A stretch of 30,814 bases of DNA, taken from positions 1 to 30,814 of IMG/VR virus record IMGVR_UViG_3300020195_000122. One strand, 5' to 3'. Positions 21,580 through 29,214 of this stretch are shown here, piece after piece (position 1 is the stretch's first letter; each line of letters starts with the position of its first letter). This stretch comes from a virus. The notes below the pieces were generated by a model. The model was given only the letters and a program-made list of their open reading frames with translations, was not told where the DNA came from and did no database searches. The position numbers and the translations under genes were made by a program.

Positions 21580-21779
21580 AGGGTCCGGCCGGTAAGTGTC
21601 CGCGCTGCATGGGCGGTGTATTATTCAATGAAGGGGGCGACAGGCGCATCGAGCACGACATACTGGTGTGCATCAATTGCGGCCACTTTATTGCTTATCG
21701 TCAGGAAGATGTTATTCAGGAGGAAAATCACATGAAGCATAAATCTCGTAATCTTTCGCATGGCGGAATGAGACTATAA
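21576..21779 (+). CDS. zinc-ribbon protein, 67 aa
   Basis: CPRC and CINCGH with about 24 residues between form a zinc ribbon similar to small phage and TFIIB-like ribbons. ATG 21576 overlaps the upstream stop; the longer frame from 21342 is a shadow of the two genes before it. The role may be regulatory. Confidence 0.7.
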   Translation: MKGPAGKCPRCMGGVLFNEGGDRRIEHDILVCINCGHFIAYRQEDVIQEENHMKHKSRNLSHGGMRL

Positions 21780-21841
21780 GATGCCTTGCTCAAGCCAAGT
21801 ACATATTAGCGGCTGGATTACTTGCGCTTGGGATAGCGGCT

Positions 21842-22330
21842 ATGGCGGAATTTGGCCCCGTCAATTGGAGGACAAACGGAAGTAACACTCAATCTGTGGT
21901 TAGCCCTGATGATTATTGGCGCAGCCATGTCCGTATCGAGCCTCGCGACATTCATGCTTACGATCTCCTCAGTTATCCGGTCTGGGCAAGCCCGGGAAGA
22001 ACGACTGGTGTTGCGGAGCCAGAGCAAGAGCATGTGCAGCTGCCAAGGATATTGGACAGCGCCCCACATAACGACCTTAGAGAGCTTGTCTGCTCCTATA
22101 GCTGGCACTGTCATGAAGCCCTAGCCGTTGTGCAGTGTGAAAGCGGGGGCAATGCGAATGCTACTTCTCCTGACGGCCAGAATCTGGGCTTATTCCAGAT
22201 TAACCTTGTGCATATAGCGCGCGTGGACGGAAATTCTAGCTTGCTATACGATCCAGTGATCAATACAAGGGTCGCATACGACATCTGGTTAGACCAGTCT
22301 TGGATACCGTGGTCATGTAAGCCGTACTAG
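21842..22330 (+). CDS. secreted transglycosylase-like cell-wall hydrolase
   Basis: The C-terminal half (about residues 90-162) matches the Rpf/SLT lysozyme fold: ALAVVQCESGGNANA with the catalytic Glu, then GLFQIN, NTRVAYDIW and WIPWSCKPY. It would cut peptidoglycan, as a virion-borne or lysis enzyme. The frame continues upstream of ATG 21842 into KYILAAGLLALGIAAMA, a clear signal peptide, but lacks an ATG/GTG/TTG there; the ATG at 21781 is one base out of frame. A frameshift, a sequencing error in the CC at 21784-21785, or an unusual start may apply. The linker overlaps a membrane-like frame (21852-22124). Confidence 0.72.
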   Translation: MAEFGPVNWRTNGSNTQSVVSPDDYWRSHVRIEPRDIHAYDLLSYPVWASPGRTTGVAEPEQEHVQLPRILDSAPHNDLRELVCSYSWHCHEALAVVQCESGGNANATSPDGQNLGLFQINLVHIARVDGNSSLLYDPVINTRVAYDIWLDQSWIPWSCKPY

Positions 22331-22351
22331 GGCAGTTAAGAGAAGCAGGGG

Positions 22352-22376
22352 GCCGCATTGTGCGGCTTCCTTGCTT
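22352..22376 (+). terminator. possible intrinsic terminator before terL
   Basis: GCCGCA-TTG-TGCGGC (22352-22366) is followed by TTCCTTGCTTT. The stem is short and the tract interrupted, so termination would be partial. It covers the TTG at 22358 that would otherwise extend the terL frame. Confidence 0.4.
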
Positions 22377-22393
22377 TGCCCTATTATGGTGGC

Positions 22394-24190
22394 ATGCCTT
22401 ATAAGAACGTAGAAGAATTAGAACGCATGGCGGCGCATGACACGTGTGCCTTCATGATGTACTTTCTTCAAAAAACCCCCTATGCATGCCAGATAGAATG
22501 GAGCAAGCGTCTTGACGACGAAGAACTTCTATGGGAGGCCGATTTTGAACCCCGTGACCACGGGAAGTCAGAACTCTTCGCGCTGGCATACCCTCTCCGT
22601 CGTATCTGTCTCAATCCAGACATCCGTATTCTCATCGTCAAGGCCACTAAAACGATGGCGGTCCGTTCTATTTCCGTCATCAAGGCTCAGCTCGAGGGCA
22701 ATCAGCGAATAAAAGCATTCTACGCGCCGCACTGGCTTGCGAACTATGGCGTAGAAGACATCAGCAACGCTGAATCTGCCGAGGGACAGTCTACTTGGGG
22801 CGCTGACAAGCTCTATGTAAAGCGCAGGCAAGTAAGCCAAGACCCTACGATTGAAGGCGTAGGGGTGGGCAACGCCATCACGGGCGGACACTATGACGTG
22901 ATTCTGCTTGATGACGCCGAAGACCCCTCACGCATGAAGACAGACACGGCATACGCAGAACAAATTGACTGGTACACCGGCACCCTGCTCCAATTGAGAG
23001 AGCCTTGGACGAAGATCATTGTCGTAGGCACGTTCAAGCGTGCTGCCGGTGATCTGTACGAAATGGTTCGCATGAATAAGCTCTATAGCACTACGATCCA
23101 GCCAAGTATCTTATCTCCGTCCCTGGACGAGATTACGTATGAGCGAATCTTTGACAAAGAAGATCGCCTCATAGGCGTAAAGAATATCAAGCCCAAAGAC
23201 ATCAAGGTGCTCTGTCCCGAGAAGTGGACTATCGAGCGCCTGATCATGGATCGTGAGGGCGCGCTGACGCCGGGAATGACGGACAATACTTGGCGTCGTG
23301 AAAAGATGAATGACCTGCGGGCGTTCAAAGAGAATGTATTCAAGCGCGAATGGTTCACGAATAGATATCATCTCGAGAGCATAGAAGATTATACGCTAGA
23401 CGGGCATGTCAAACCGTTCTTCAGGGCGATTATCAGCGGCTGGGACACAGCGCACACAGACAAGAAGACCAATAGCAAAGCGGCCTTCAGCGTGGGATGC
23501 AGTCTCGGTATCGGCCCACGCGGATACTATCTTTTGCCCGACTTCTTTCGGGCACAGGTGGAATATCCCTCATTGAAGAAACAGGTCTTGCGCTTATACC
23601 AGCGCGTTCGCCCGAACGTAACAATCGTGGAGAATAAAGATACGGGCATCGCTTTGCTCCAGGATTTGCGCAAGCCGACAGAAGCGCCCGACGGCGAGAT
23701 GATCAGCATGGCGCTTCTTGGCTATGAGCCAGACAGCGATAAGATTAGCCGCGCACACGCCAGTACGTCGGCATGGGAAAGCGGCCTTATCTGGATCCCA
23801 GAAGATTGCACGCTGGAGCACAGGCATGATTCATGCGTGAACGCATGGCTTCCCGGCTGGATTGAGCGCCATGTAGACTTTCCAGAATCTACGTTCAAAG
23901 ATGACGTGGACGTGATGTCCATGCTTGTGAACTACGTTCAAAGGTTGTATCCATTACGCGGGCTCAAAAATGCCTTTAAGGCGATCAATGACGACGACCG
24001 GGAACGCACCCACAGCAAGATCGTTGATATGCAAAAGGTCATCGGCGCAAATGGCATCCCTTCTTATGTGCAAGAGAGGCATGCAAGTCGAGTGATGCGG
24101 ATACCGTACCGGGCCGGTGGACGTAGCGGCGGAAAAGGCGGAGTCAGAGCGATTAGAAGCCTCCCTCCGGGCAGATTGGACGAATACTAA
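22394..24190 (+). CDS. terL: terminase large subunit
   Basis: Packaging motor ATPase and nuclease. In a 598-aa frame I see a Walker A variant (EPRDHGKS, Lys about 58), Walker B with catalytic acid (VILLDDAED, 172-177), a coupling TF motif (VVGTF), and the RNase H-fold nuclease acids in GWDTAHT (Asp about 351), VENKDTG (413-416) and STFKDDVDV (about 503). Full length for the family. ATG 22394 is chosen over TTG 22358, which lies in a hairpin. No intein or split is seen. It acts with the portal protein. Confidence 0.93.
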   Translation: MPYKNVEELERMAAHDTCAFMMYFLQKTPYACQIEWSKRLDDEELLWEADFEPRDHGKSELFALAYPLRRICLNPDIRILIVKATKTMAVRSISVIKAQLEGNQRIKAFYAPHWLANYGVEDISNAESAEGQSTWGADKLYVKRRQVSQDPTIEGVGVGNAITGGHYDVILLDDAEDPSRMKTDTAYAEQIDWYTGTLLQLREPWTKIIVVGTFKRAAGDLYEMVRMNKLYSTTIQPSILSPSLDEITYERIFDKEDRLIGVKNIKPKDIKVLCPEKWTIERLIMDREGALTPGMTDNTWRREKMNDLRAFKENVFKREWFTNRYHLESIEDYTLDGHVKPFFRAIISGWDTAHTDKKTNSKAAFSVGCSLGIGPRGYYLLPDFFRAQVEYPSLKKQVLRLYQRVRPNVTIVENKDTGIALLQDLRKPTEAPDGEMISMALLGYEPDSDKISRAHASTSAWESGLIWIPEDCTLEHRHDSCVNAWLPGWIERHVDFPESTFKDDVDVMSMLVNYVQRLYPLRGLKNAFKAINDDDRERTHSKIVDMQKVIGANGIPSYVQERHASRVMRIPYRAGGRSGGKGGVRAIRSLPPGRLDEY

Positions 24191-24378
24191 TGGTCCGTCC
24201 GTCCTCAAGCAATATCCCAAGATACGTTAAGATCCTGAAAGAGCGCGGCCTGCTTGACCAGCGCGGCGCGCAGATTGAACTTGCGCGCATATGCGGCGTT
24301 AGCAAGCAACACATCCACAACATTGTCAGCAGGATAGAAATAGGCGAGCGAGCCAGGAATACCGAGGGCAAGCCATGA
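24190..24378 (+). CDS. small helix-turn-helix protein, 62 aa
   Basis: LARICGVSKQHIHNIVSRIEIG is a clear helix-turn-helix. TAATG overlaps the terL stop and ATGA the next start, so translation follows terL. Such small HTH genes between terminase and portal are uncommon; a regulator of late genes is a guess. Confidence 0.72.
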   Translation: MVRPSSSNIPRYVKILKERGLLDQRGAQIELARICGVSKQHIHNIVSRIEIGERARNTEGKP

Positions 24379-24581
24379 GCGTAGTACTCACGCTGTGTCG
24401 TTGCGACAACTGCGGGCGATCTGACATTGAGCCTGCCGAGATCGGCAAGTTTCACGGCGAGACGTGCGGTATCTGCAATGCGTGTCTAGCGCGTATGGGT
24501 GAGACGGGGAGCTATCGCACGACGCGCGGAACGAATCGCACGACGCCGAAGCCGAAGCGCCGGAAGAGGGTGAAGCCATGA
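24375..24581 (+). CDS. small zinc-finger protein, 68 aa
   Basis: CRCDNC and CGICNAC with about 25 residues between could bind one or two zincs, followed by a basic tail (TTPKPKRRKRVKP). Overlaps on both sides (ATGA). The tail suggests nucleic-acid binding. Confidence 0.7.
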   Translation: MSVVLTLCRCDNCGRSDIEPAEIGKFHGETCGICNACLARMGETGSYRTTRGTNRTTPKPKRRKRVKP

Positions 24582-26155
24582 CGACGTTAGCCGCGCCAGA
24601 GCAAGAAACCAATATAAAGCTCTATCCCGAAGTCGGCACCACCGGACTAAGGCGCTTCGGAGGTCACGTTTCGGAGGACTTTGATCCGCAGCTTAATGGC
24701 TTTAAGGCCGCTGCCGCGTTTGACGAGATGCGAAGAAATGACCCAGACGTAGCCAGCGTTCTAAGCGCCATTGAGTTTGTCATTCACAGTGTTGACTGGA
24801 ACGTCGCTCCTGGTGGCGACACGCAGGCAGACTTGGACGCCGCGGAGTTTCTGGGCAACTGCATGGAAGACATGAACATTAGCTGGCATGACTTAATCAG
24901 TGATGTCTGTAGCATGTTTCCATTTGGATGGGCGCTCTTTAACCTCATCTACAAGCAGCGCAACGGCACAAGGCCATACGGCGACGAAAAAGATAGCCTG
25001 TATGACGACGGGCGTATTGGCTGGGGAAAGATCTCTCTAAGGGGTCAAGAAAGCTTGCATCGCTGGGAGTTTGACGACGTTGGCGAGATTAAGGGAATGT
25101 ACCAGCGCATTCTCTGGTCGCCAGTAGGTCAACTAAACGCCGTGCAAGGCCATGGAGGAGACGGGAGCCATCCATATATCCCTATGGACAGGGCCGTCTT
25201 GTTTCGTGTAAAACGAGAGAAGAATAACCCAGAAGGTTGGTCTATTCTGCGCCCTGCCTACAGGCCGTATTTCATCAAGAAGAACATCGAAGAGATTGAG
25301 GTACAGGGCGCAGAAAAAGACATGGTGGGCACGCTGGTCATTAGGATGCCCGCTAATGCCACCTCTGACGACCGTAATGTCGCCATGAATATATTAGAAG
25401 ACTATCACAGCGGCGATCAGACGGGCCTGTTGCTTCCCCGCACCGTGAATGACCCAGAGCTTCTAGAGTTGGACTGGCAAGCGGAATTGATGAAGTCGCC
25501 CGGCTCTAAAGTCGTCGACACTGACAAGATCATCAATCGCTGCTCTGTCATGATTACGCGCACGTCGTTAGCACAGTTTTTGACGCTGGGACAAAATAGA
25601 GCGGGCGGTTCCCGTGCGCTTGGAACCTCCATGATGGACCTGTTCAATATCAGCGTAAACGGCCATCTGGACAATATAGAATCTACGATCAATAGATTTA
25701 TGGTGCGCCCGCTGTTTGAGATGAATAACTTTCCCGGCATGACAAAGCTGCCGACCATCCAGCATGGAAACCTTGGCGACCTTAGCGTGGCAGAATTCAT
25801 CAATAGCGTCACCAAGCTGCACAATACCGGCTTCCCGTTGGAGGATCCCGAGGCGGTGAATACCGTGCGCAAGAAGCTGGGACTTCCTTCGCTGGATCCG
25901 GATTACATCCAGGAGCGCGCAGAACTTCAAGCGGAAGCAGAAGCCCTGAAGACCGCGCCCAAGTGGCCCAGCACGGGAGCGGTGTCTACCCAGACGCGCA
26001 GGCTGATTACTGATCAAGCCGGAAAGGATTCTGGCAAGCCCACAGCCGCCAAGCCCAATAAGATGCCGGTGACGACGAATAACGCATTGCCGGGAGCACC
26101 AGTACGGAAGAGCGCCGCAGAATGGGCGGTTTTTATAGCGGGAGACAATTCATAA
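24578..26155 (+). CDS. portal protein, DUF935 (Mu gp29-like)
   Basis: Twelve-subunit ring at the packaging vertex. The 525-aa protein shows DPDVASVLSAIEFVIHSVDW, then DMNISWHDLISDVCSMFPFGW, which are signature stretches of the Mu gp29-like portal family, and a long clip/stem region (ISVNGHLDNIESTINRFMV). Full length for the family. ATGA overlap with the upstream gene. The tail after about residue 460 is Pro/Thr/Ala-rich and probably disordered. Confidence 0.88.
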   Translation: MTTLAAPEQETNIKLYPEVGTTGLRRFGGHVSEDFDPQLNGFKAAAAFDEMRRNDPDVASVLSAIEFVIHSVDWNVAPGGDTQADLDAAEFLGNCMEDMNISWHDLISDVCSMFPFGWALFNLIYKQRNGTRPYGDEKDSLYDDGRIGWGKISLRGQESLHRWEFDDVGEIKGMYQRILWSPVGQLNAVQGHGGDGSHPYIPMDRAVLFRVKREKNNPEGWSILRPAYRPYFIKKNIEEIEVQGAEKDMVGTLVIRMPANATSDDRNVAMNILEDYHSGDQTGLLLPRTVNDPELLELDWQAELMKSPGSKVVDTDKIINRCSVMITRTSLAQFLTLGQNRAGGSRALGTSMMDLFNISVNGHLDNIESTINRFMVRPLFEMNNFPGMTKLPTIQHGNLGDLSVAEFINSVTKLHNTGFPLEDPEAVNTVRKKLGLPSLDPDYIQERAELQAEAEALKTAPKWPSTGAVSTQTRRLITDQAGKDSGKPTAAKPNKMPVTTNNALPGAPVRKSAAEWAVFIAGDNS

Positions 26156-26168
26156 CCAAGAAGGGTTG

Positions 26169-27392
26169 ATGAAAGTGCAGGAATCATGTGTCTATTCTCT
26201 TAGTGATCGGGCTGGTAGCGGCGATCTTGTTGACGTGTTTTCTCTCGGCGATCTTCGCCTCAATGCGTTTCCACATCCAGGCGAAAGAGACACAGAAGCG
26301 TATCCGTTAACATTGGCCTATGCGCCAAAATCTGGCCTTGTTCAATTGCGACACTCCGTTGATCCAGAACTGATGTTCCGTGACTACTGGTACGAAAGCG
26401 GCACGAACGAGAGCATGAAGGAGCATCTCTGCGATATTGTTGTGGGCACCAATGGAATCTATACAACCCTAAAGAGCGGAGATACGGTTGTAGATATTGG
26501 TTGCAATGATGGAACGCTCCTCGGGTTCTATTCAAGTAACATCACGAAGGTGGGGTACGACCCCTCAACCATTGCCCCTAAAAACTGTGACATCTTCATT
26601 AACGACTTCTTTGGCCCTACACTCGGGGTCAATAGCCGGGATAGTTCTATTGGCGAGCCGGGGTATAATCTTGCCAAGATTGTAACTTCTATCGCTATGT
26701 TCTATGATGTTGACGATCCTGTAAGATTTGCCAGTAATGTCCGCCAGATTCTACATGAGGACGGCGTCTGGGTATTGGAGGTGCATTATCTCCCAAAGAT
26801 GCTTGATCGCAATGAGGTAGATGCTATCTGCCACGAGCATCTGTGCTACTACAGCCTTACGTCGCTCATGTATGTGCTGGCACAAGCTGGCCTAAGCGTC
26901 GTAGACGTTTCGTTCAACGAGACCAATGGCGGCAGTATGGTTGCCTTCGTGAAGAAGGCGGGACGCCAGACTCCGAGTCCTCTTGTGCAGAATACACTAG
27001 AGAGGGAAAAGCACACGCCAATGATCGACAGGCTTGTTGACTTCGGCAGGCGTGTAGAAGCTAATAAATTCGCCCTCCAGCATTTGCTTGAGGACATGAG
27101 CGACACCGAAGAACAGGTGTATGGATACGGCGCAAGTACCAAGGGAAACACGCTGCTCCAGTATGCTGGCATTGGGCCTGACGTTCTTCCGGCTATCGCC
27201 GACCGCAATCCGCTTAAATGGGGCCGCGAGACGGTGGGCACAAGGATCCCTATTATAAGCGAAGCGCAAATGCGCGAAGACAAGCCTGATTACTTGCTGG
27301 CGCTACCGTATCACTTCATTGATAACTTCAAGAAGCGTGAGCCGTGGGCCAAGTGGATTACGCCAGTACCGACGCCACGGATTCTGTCTTGA
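26169..27392 (+). CDS. sugar C-methyltransferase (TylC3/NovU type)
   Basis: SAM-dependent transfer of a methyl group to a carbon of an NDP-sugar is the known reaction of the family. Residue order (407 aa): a short N-terminal part, a SAM-binding motif DTVVDIGCNDGTLLG (about 105-119), EVHYLPKMLDRNEVDAICHEHLCYYSL (active-site region with the Glu-His pair), and the C-terminal domain opening with YGYGASTKGNTL. The usual N-terminal zinc cysteines are missing, and the residue two before the active-site Glu is Cys where relatives often have Tyr. It begins a three-gene sugar cassette. It would change a glycan of the virion or host. Confidence 0.82.
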   Translation: MKVQESCVYSLSDRAGSGDLVDVFSLGDLRLNAFPHPGERDTEAYPLTLAYAPKSGLVQLRHSVDPELMFRDYWYESGTNESMKEHLCDIVVGTNGIYTTLKSGDTVVDIGCNDGTLLGFYSSNITKVGYDPSTIAPKNCDIFINDFFGPTLGVNSRDSSIGEPGYNLAKIVTSIAMFYDVDDPVRFASNVRQILHEDGVWVLEVHYLPKMLDRNEVDAICHEHLCYYSLTSLMYVLAQAGLSVVDVSFNETNGGSMVAFVKKAGRQTPSPLVQNTLEREKHTPMIDRLVDFGRRVEANKFALQHLLEDMSDTEEQVYGYGASTKGNTLLQYAGIGPDVLPAIADRNPLKWGRETVGTRIPIISEAQMREDKPDYLLALPYHFIDNFKKREPWAKWITPVPTPRILS

Positions 27393-28381
27393 AAAAGAAG
27401 GTCTTATTTCTTAACGCCGATGCGGCCAAGCCGCAGTGCGCTCTCTATCAGGCTGGCAAGCGATACGGCGCAGCCATGGACTATTGCGAAGAGCTAGACG
27501 TAACGTATTACGAAGTCTCTAGCACACAGACCGAAACACTTCCTACTCCTAGTGACTATGACGCGGTTATCTTCAACTATCAGCATAGTTCCATGAAGAT
27601 GATGCCGGGTGAATATTTCAGCCATTGCTCTCTAGCAATAGGCTTTCTGTATGAAGCGCGCCAAAAGCCCCAAGACAGCCCGATGCACTTTGGCGACCAA
27701 ACATGCGGACAGTTGTTCGATATCCTCATCTCTCCTGATCCCACGTTGGAGTCTACGCCTAATATCTGGGCAACAGATCGTATAGTTCCCAGAGCGCCAA
27801 GATTTTTGCCGGTGATACTAAATGGTCGTCATATTGTCAGTACGTTTGGCTTCCCGTCGCCATGGAAGAAGCTGGACGAAGTCGTGCGCATGATGAACGC
27901 AGAATTTGAATCAGGAACGTTCAGGCTAAACTTCCCGCGCGCCAGCCATCAAGAGGGTACCGTTAACAGAGACAGCCAGAATGATCAATATGAAGATATG
28001 CTTGTTCTACTTGCAGAGGTAAAGGCGCTGGCCAAGCCGGGAATAGAGGTTGTGGTTACGCATGACTTCATGAGTGAAGAAGAGCTCATTCAATGGCTGC
28101 ACCAGAGCGACCTGAATGTCTTCCTGTCGCAGGAGACCCGCGCCGCAGAAACCGGCGGAGCGCTCTTAGCCAGCGCAGACGTAGCCATTGCGGCACAGCG
28201 ACCATTGATGGTAAGCGATAATTCTGAAACACGTCATCTGAAGAACTTCATCTTTCCAGACCTAACGACGGCAATAGATTCCCAGAAGCAGCTTAATCTC
28301 GCGACAGAACTAGCCTCCGCTAACTGTTCGCCAGATAACTTTGCGCGGCGGATAGACGAGTGTGTCAATGCGTTCTTATAA
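27389..28381 (+). CDS. glycosyltransferase-like protein
   Basis: A 330-aa protein with two Rossmann-like halves: the first opens with KKKVLFLNADAAKPQCALYQ, the second with GRHIVSTFGFPSPWKKLDEVV, a GT4/GT-B-like strand and phosphate loop, then IEVVVTHDFMSEEELIQWL and ETRAAETGGAL. The donor sugar cannot be told. TTG 27389 overlaps the upstream TGA as TTGA, which I prefer over a GTG 45 bases earlier. Cytoplasmic; probably acts with the adjacent methyltransferases. Confidence 0.68.
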   Translation: MKKKVLFLNADAAKPQCALYQAGKRYGAAMDYCEELDVTYYEVSSTQTETLPTPSDYDAVIFNYQHSSMKMMPGEYFSHCSLAIGFLYEARQKPQDSPMHFGDQTCGQLFDILISPDPTLESTPNIWATDRIVPRAPRFLPVILNGRHIVSTFGFPSPWKKLDEVVRMMNAEFESGTFRLNFPRASHQEGTVNRDSQNDQYEDMLVLLAEVKALAKPGIEVVVTHDFMSEEELIQWLHQSDLNVFLSQETRAAETGGALLASADVAIAAQRPLMVSDNSETRHLKNFIFPDLTTAIDSQKQLNLATELASANCSPDNFARRIDECVNAFL

Positions 28382-29066
28382 TCGTACTTTGCATCCCCTT
28401 CAGTACAGCGAAGAAGGAATGGGCCTCTGGCTCTACGCTTTTGATGCCGCCATAGACGGTAAGGCGATTCCCTACATGCCGAATCCCCACCTTCATAGAA
28501 GATGGGAATATGCGATGGCGATGGAATTCCTGAACTCTTTAGGAGGCACAGAAAGATGCCCTCGAATACTAGATGTTGGTGGTGCGGGGAGTTTATTTGC
28601 TCCCATTGCCCTTACGATGGGCTATGATGTCACTGTTGTAGATCCAGATCCATGCGTGGGCATGTTTGCGGGCCAACAGCGCAGCGCCGGAGGAACGGGC
28701 CGAGCTATTTGCGCCGACTTTATGGAATGGGGAACCACACACGCGCCTTATTCCGTAGAGACATTTGATGTCGTTCTTTCGCTTAGCACCATAGAGCATG
28801 TGCCGAATGATGTAGAGTTTATTCAGAAGCTGGCTTGTCACGCTCGTAGGGGGCTCTTCCTGACTACAGACTTCAGTATGAGCGGCGAGGTCTTTCAGGC
28901 GGGGCATCTTAGGACGTATTCGCCAAAGACGATGCAGAACAAACTCGTTCAAGCCTTGCCGGAAGAATGGAAACTGGCGGGTGAACCGGAATGGGTCGAC
29001 AGCGGCGGATGGATAATGGGATATAATTTCGCTAGTATGGGGGCCGTAATCGATGAAGACATTTAG
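28368..29066 (+). CDS. class I SAM-dependent methyltransferase, 232 aa
   Basis: SAM-binding motif I (RILDVGGAGSLFAPIALTMG) lies at about residues 62-82, motif II (VTVVDPDP) and motif IV (FDVVLSLSTIEHVPND) follow. The C-terminal part varies as usual. The substrate is unknown; the position after the glycosyltransferase suggests O-methylation of a sugar. ATG 28368 starts inside the previous gene (GTG 28362 is an alternative). Confidence 0.82.
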   Translation: MRSYNRTLHPLQYSEEGMGLWLYAFDAAIDGKAIPYMPNPHLHRRWEYAMAMEFLNSLGGTERCPRILDVGGAGSLFAPIALTMGYDVTVVDPDPCVGMFAGQQRSAGGTGRAICADFMEWGTTHAPYSVETFDVVLSLSTIEHVPNDVEFIQKLACHARRGLFLTTDFSMSGEVFQAGHLRTYSPKTMQNKLVQALPEEWKLAGEPEWVDSGGWIMGYNFASMGAVIDEDI

Positions 29067-29202
29067 ACTGTGGCTGGCCAAGAAGCTTCTTCCTAAGGAA
29101 TATGTTGTAATTGACGAAGAAGAAAGAAAGAAAAAGAAACTAGAGTATGGGGCGCGCGTAGAAGAACTGAGACGAACCGGCCCTGCGCAACCTTTGGAGT
29201 AA
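29053..29202 (+). CDS. 49-aa charged protein
   Basis: ATG 29053 lies inside the end of the methyltransferase gene. The product has an amphipathic N-terminus (MKTFRLWLAKKLLPKEY) and a Lys/Glu-rich helix. Not recognised; may be a small assembly protein. No ribosome site stands out. Confidence 0.5.
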   Translation: MKTFRLWLAKKLLPKEYVVIDEEERKKKKLEYGARVEELRRTGPAQPLE

Positions 29203-29214
29203 CTGGAGTAGAAT

